From: Rhytidiadelphus loreus
Lineage: Eukaryota; Streptophyta; Bryopsida; Hypnales; Hylocomiaceae
Assembly (NCBI GenBank): GCA_947034895.1
Contig: OX344763.1
Span: forward strand, 41,787,025 to 41,851,024
Direction: 5' to 3'
Length of the DNA: 64,000 nt
The translations under genes were made by a program, and so were the position numbers. Positions within the stretch are counted from its first letter, which is position 1; every line of letters starts with the position of its first letter. The notes under the pieces are model-generated. The model was given only the letters and a program-made list of their open reading frames with translations, had not been told where the DNA came from and made no database searches. This document shows positions 62,420-64,000 of the stretch, in pieces.

Positions 62420-62423
62420 TTAA

Positions 62424-63355
62424 GTTAAAACTATTTGTTTTGTTTGTTGCGGTGAGATTTCCTAACCCATGTGTCCCCCAATCACATTCTTGGTACCATC
62501 GGAAAACCCTCAAGGAAGAGGAGTGCATGGATGTTGTTTCATGGTGTTTCGACTCGTGCAAGAAAAGATATTGAATTTCAAAAAATTTATGAATTAGAAA
62601 ATTAGAAAATTACTTTTTCTTTTCTTCTCTTATACTGAGTCAACGCCACAGGGCACTCTAAGTAAGAGCATCTCTAGTGGCGACCTGAAAAAGGGGCACG
62701 CCACAGACCATGTACCGTGATTGACTGTTGTTTCTCCTTCCCGGCCGGCCAACAATGCTCTATAAACTAGGCACGTGAACATGCTTCCCGAGGAGCTGGT
62801 CTCAGGGAAAGTAAAAGATGTAAGTGCAAGCCGTCCATTAACTACGATAGACAAAGGCGGGCAGTTACGAAGAAAAAAATTGAGTGCAATGAGAACAATA
62901 AATCCCTCACAAATTCAATATCAAGCAATTGATTGGTTTAAAACGAAAGTAAAAGTATTTTCTCTAATTTTTTAATTCAATGAAAATTTTGAAAATCAAT
63001 AACTATCACTTTGTAGGTCCAAAAACCACCAAATTAAATCTATGCGCCCCTCTTTTTGAAGAGCTTTCCAACGGTATCAAGAATGTAGCCAAAGGATCCA
63101 TAGTTCAAAAGATCGTTGTGTAATAAAGAAATAAACAACATGTCCTAAGTTATTGATAGTTTTTTATTTGAATTTCATTTGTAATAATAAAAATTAATTT
63201 ATAAATATATCAATTTTATTTCTAGAATAATATAAATTTTTGATAATAATAGTCTAATTCTAATTATAGAAATCACTTTGAGTAAGATTTCTAATGATTA
63301 AAAAAAAGGATTTGAACTGCAAGTTTACGATCTTTATATAGAAACTAGATGTATT
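62424..63355. other. Noncoding stretch
   Basis: No gene recognised. 62640-62870 is GC-richer, contains CTATAAAC and CGGCCGGCC, and has two small opposite-strand frames without domains. Confidence 0.5.
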
Positions 63356-63359
63356 AGAG

Positions 63360-63770
63360 ATCCAAACTTCTCTATTTTGGGCCCAAACTTTTAGAGTTTG
63401 GGACCGAAGCTTCTCCAACTTCGACCCAAACTTTTAGAGTTTGGGGCCGAAGCTTCTCTAACTTGGACCCAAACTTTTAGAGTTTGGGGCCGAAACTTTT
63501 CCAATTTAGGCCCAAATTTCTTCAGTTTAGGGCCGAAGCTTCTTCAATTTGGGCCCAAGTTTCTTGAGTTTGGGGCCCAAGCTTATTTACCTTGGGTCCA
63601 AACTTTCTTAAATTGGGGGCTTAAATAGAAAAACATTGGGGCTCAATTTTTTTGAGTTTGCCCTAAACTGCTTGGGATTGGATTAAAAAATTTCATAATG
63701 CTTGGGCTCTAATAGAAAAACTTTGGAGTAGTAAATTCTTAATTTTGGGACCCAAGAATTAAAATTTGAG
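63360..63770. repeat. Tandem repeat with TTTGGGGCCGAAGCTTC / TTTGGGCCCAAA palindromes
   Basis: About eight to ten units of roughly 30-36 bp alternating ACTTTTAGAGTTTGGG with CCGAAGCTTCT and CCAAACTT strings, increasingly degenerate to the right. It reads as an open frame at 63398-63628 simply because the unit is near a multiple of three. Confidence 0.92.
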
Positions 63771-64000
63771 GCCCAAAATTCTTGGGCTGTGATATTAAAA
63801 GATGTCTTATGTATATGGCCTCTATTATTTTCACTTTGTTTTCAATGCATGGGTTGTTTTGTATGTGATGTATGTATGTTTCCTATAGGTATATTTAGCT
63901 CATTTAAAAAGGTTATTACCTTGTTTTTTTTTATATAAAAGAACAAATAGGAAAACAAATCTAAATAAATCAAAAAGAAGTTTGGAAGAGCTTTTATGAG
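63771..64000. other. AT-rich end of window
   Basis: Nothing assignable. Confidence 0.5.

Noticed and set aside
63398..63628. Repeat protein frame rich in GPK/LLQ
   Set aside because: Translation of the tandem repeat at 63.36-63.77 kb; the frame degenerates with the repeat.

Overview
The window looks like nuclear DNA of a land plant with a large, repeat-filled, AT-rich genome. Three things point this way: a glyoxal-oxidase gene with two short GT-AG introns, a plant TKL-type protein kinase followed by a long TPR array, and CACTA and TA-target (Tc1/mariner/pogo-type) DNA transposons. The TPR style (repeats around ALEDLNKANELEPND) and the wide gene spacing suggest a non-seed plant such as a bryophyte, lycophyte or fern. 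This is inference, and I cannot name the species.

Layout. Bases 1-2345 hold a decayed, intronless-looking reading frame with zinc-finger-like Cys/His pairs, broken by stops and frameshifts; it runs off the left edge. The one clearly intact gene with all its exons is a secreted copper-radical oxidase of the glyoxal oxidase family (5067-7281, 3 exons, 528 aa). From 7.3 to 16.7 kb I see only repeats, including a small TTAA-flanked element and a diverged tandem duplication with transition-type decay. At 17.8-19.3 kb there is an intact kinase exon (507 aa, with DFN instead of DFG). It is followed at 20.0-22.9 kb by an array of about 20 TPR repeats carrying a stop, a frameshift and an inserted 335-bp foldback element.

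From 23 to 64 kb the window is essentially transposon-derived. Elements with defined ends are: a pogo-like element with TA target duplication and a transposase broken by one stop (35328-37804); a non-autonomous CACTA element with TGT target duplication (40497-42746); a CACTA-type hairpin (44057-44274); and a family of TTAA-flanked, piggyBac-like non-autonomous elements, two of them nested (60875-62419 containing 61132-61768). A mosaic duplication links about 39.1-49.0 kb with 58.1-62.4 kb.

The most unusual structure is a set of noncoding blocks, each peppered with its own short degenerate signature: CCTAAT at 24.6-26.1 kb, CCAACTTGGA at 31.7-33.65 kb, CAAATTG at 42.75-44.05 kb and ACTATAGATT at 45.0-46.35 kb. 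Three of them lie 1-3 kb downstream, on the minus strand, of a recurring TATA-containing block (27.4, 34.75 and 48.15 kb). This resembles arrays of binding sites for an element-encoded DNA-binding protein whose specificity differs between copies. The resemblance is a hypothesis, not a demonstrated system.
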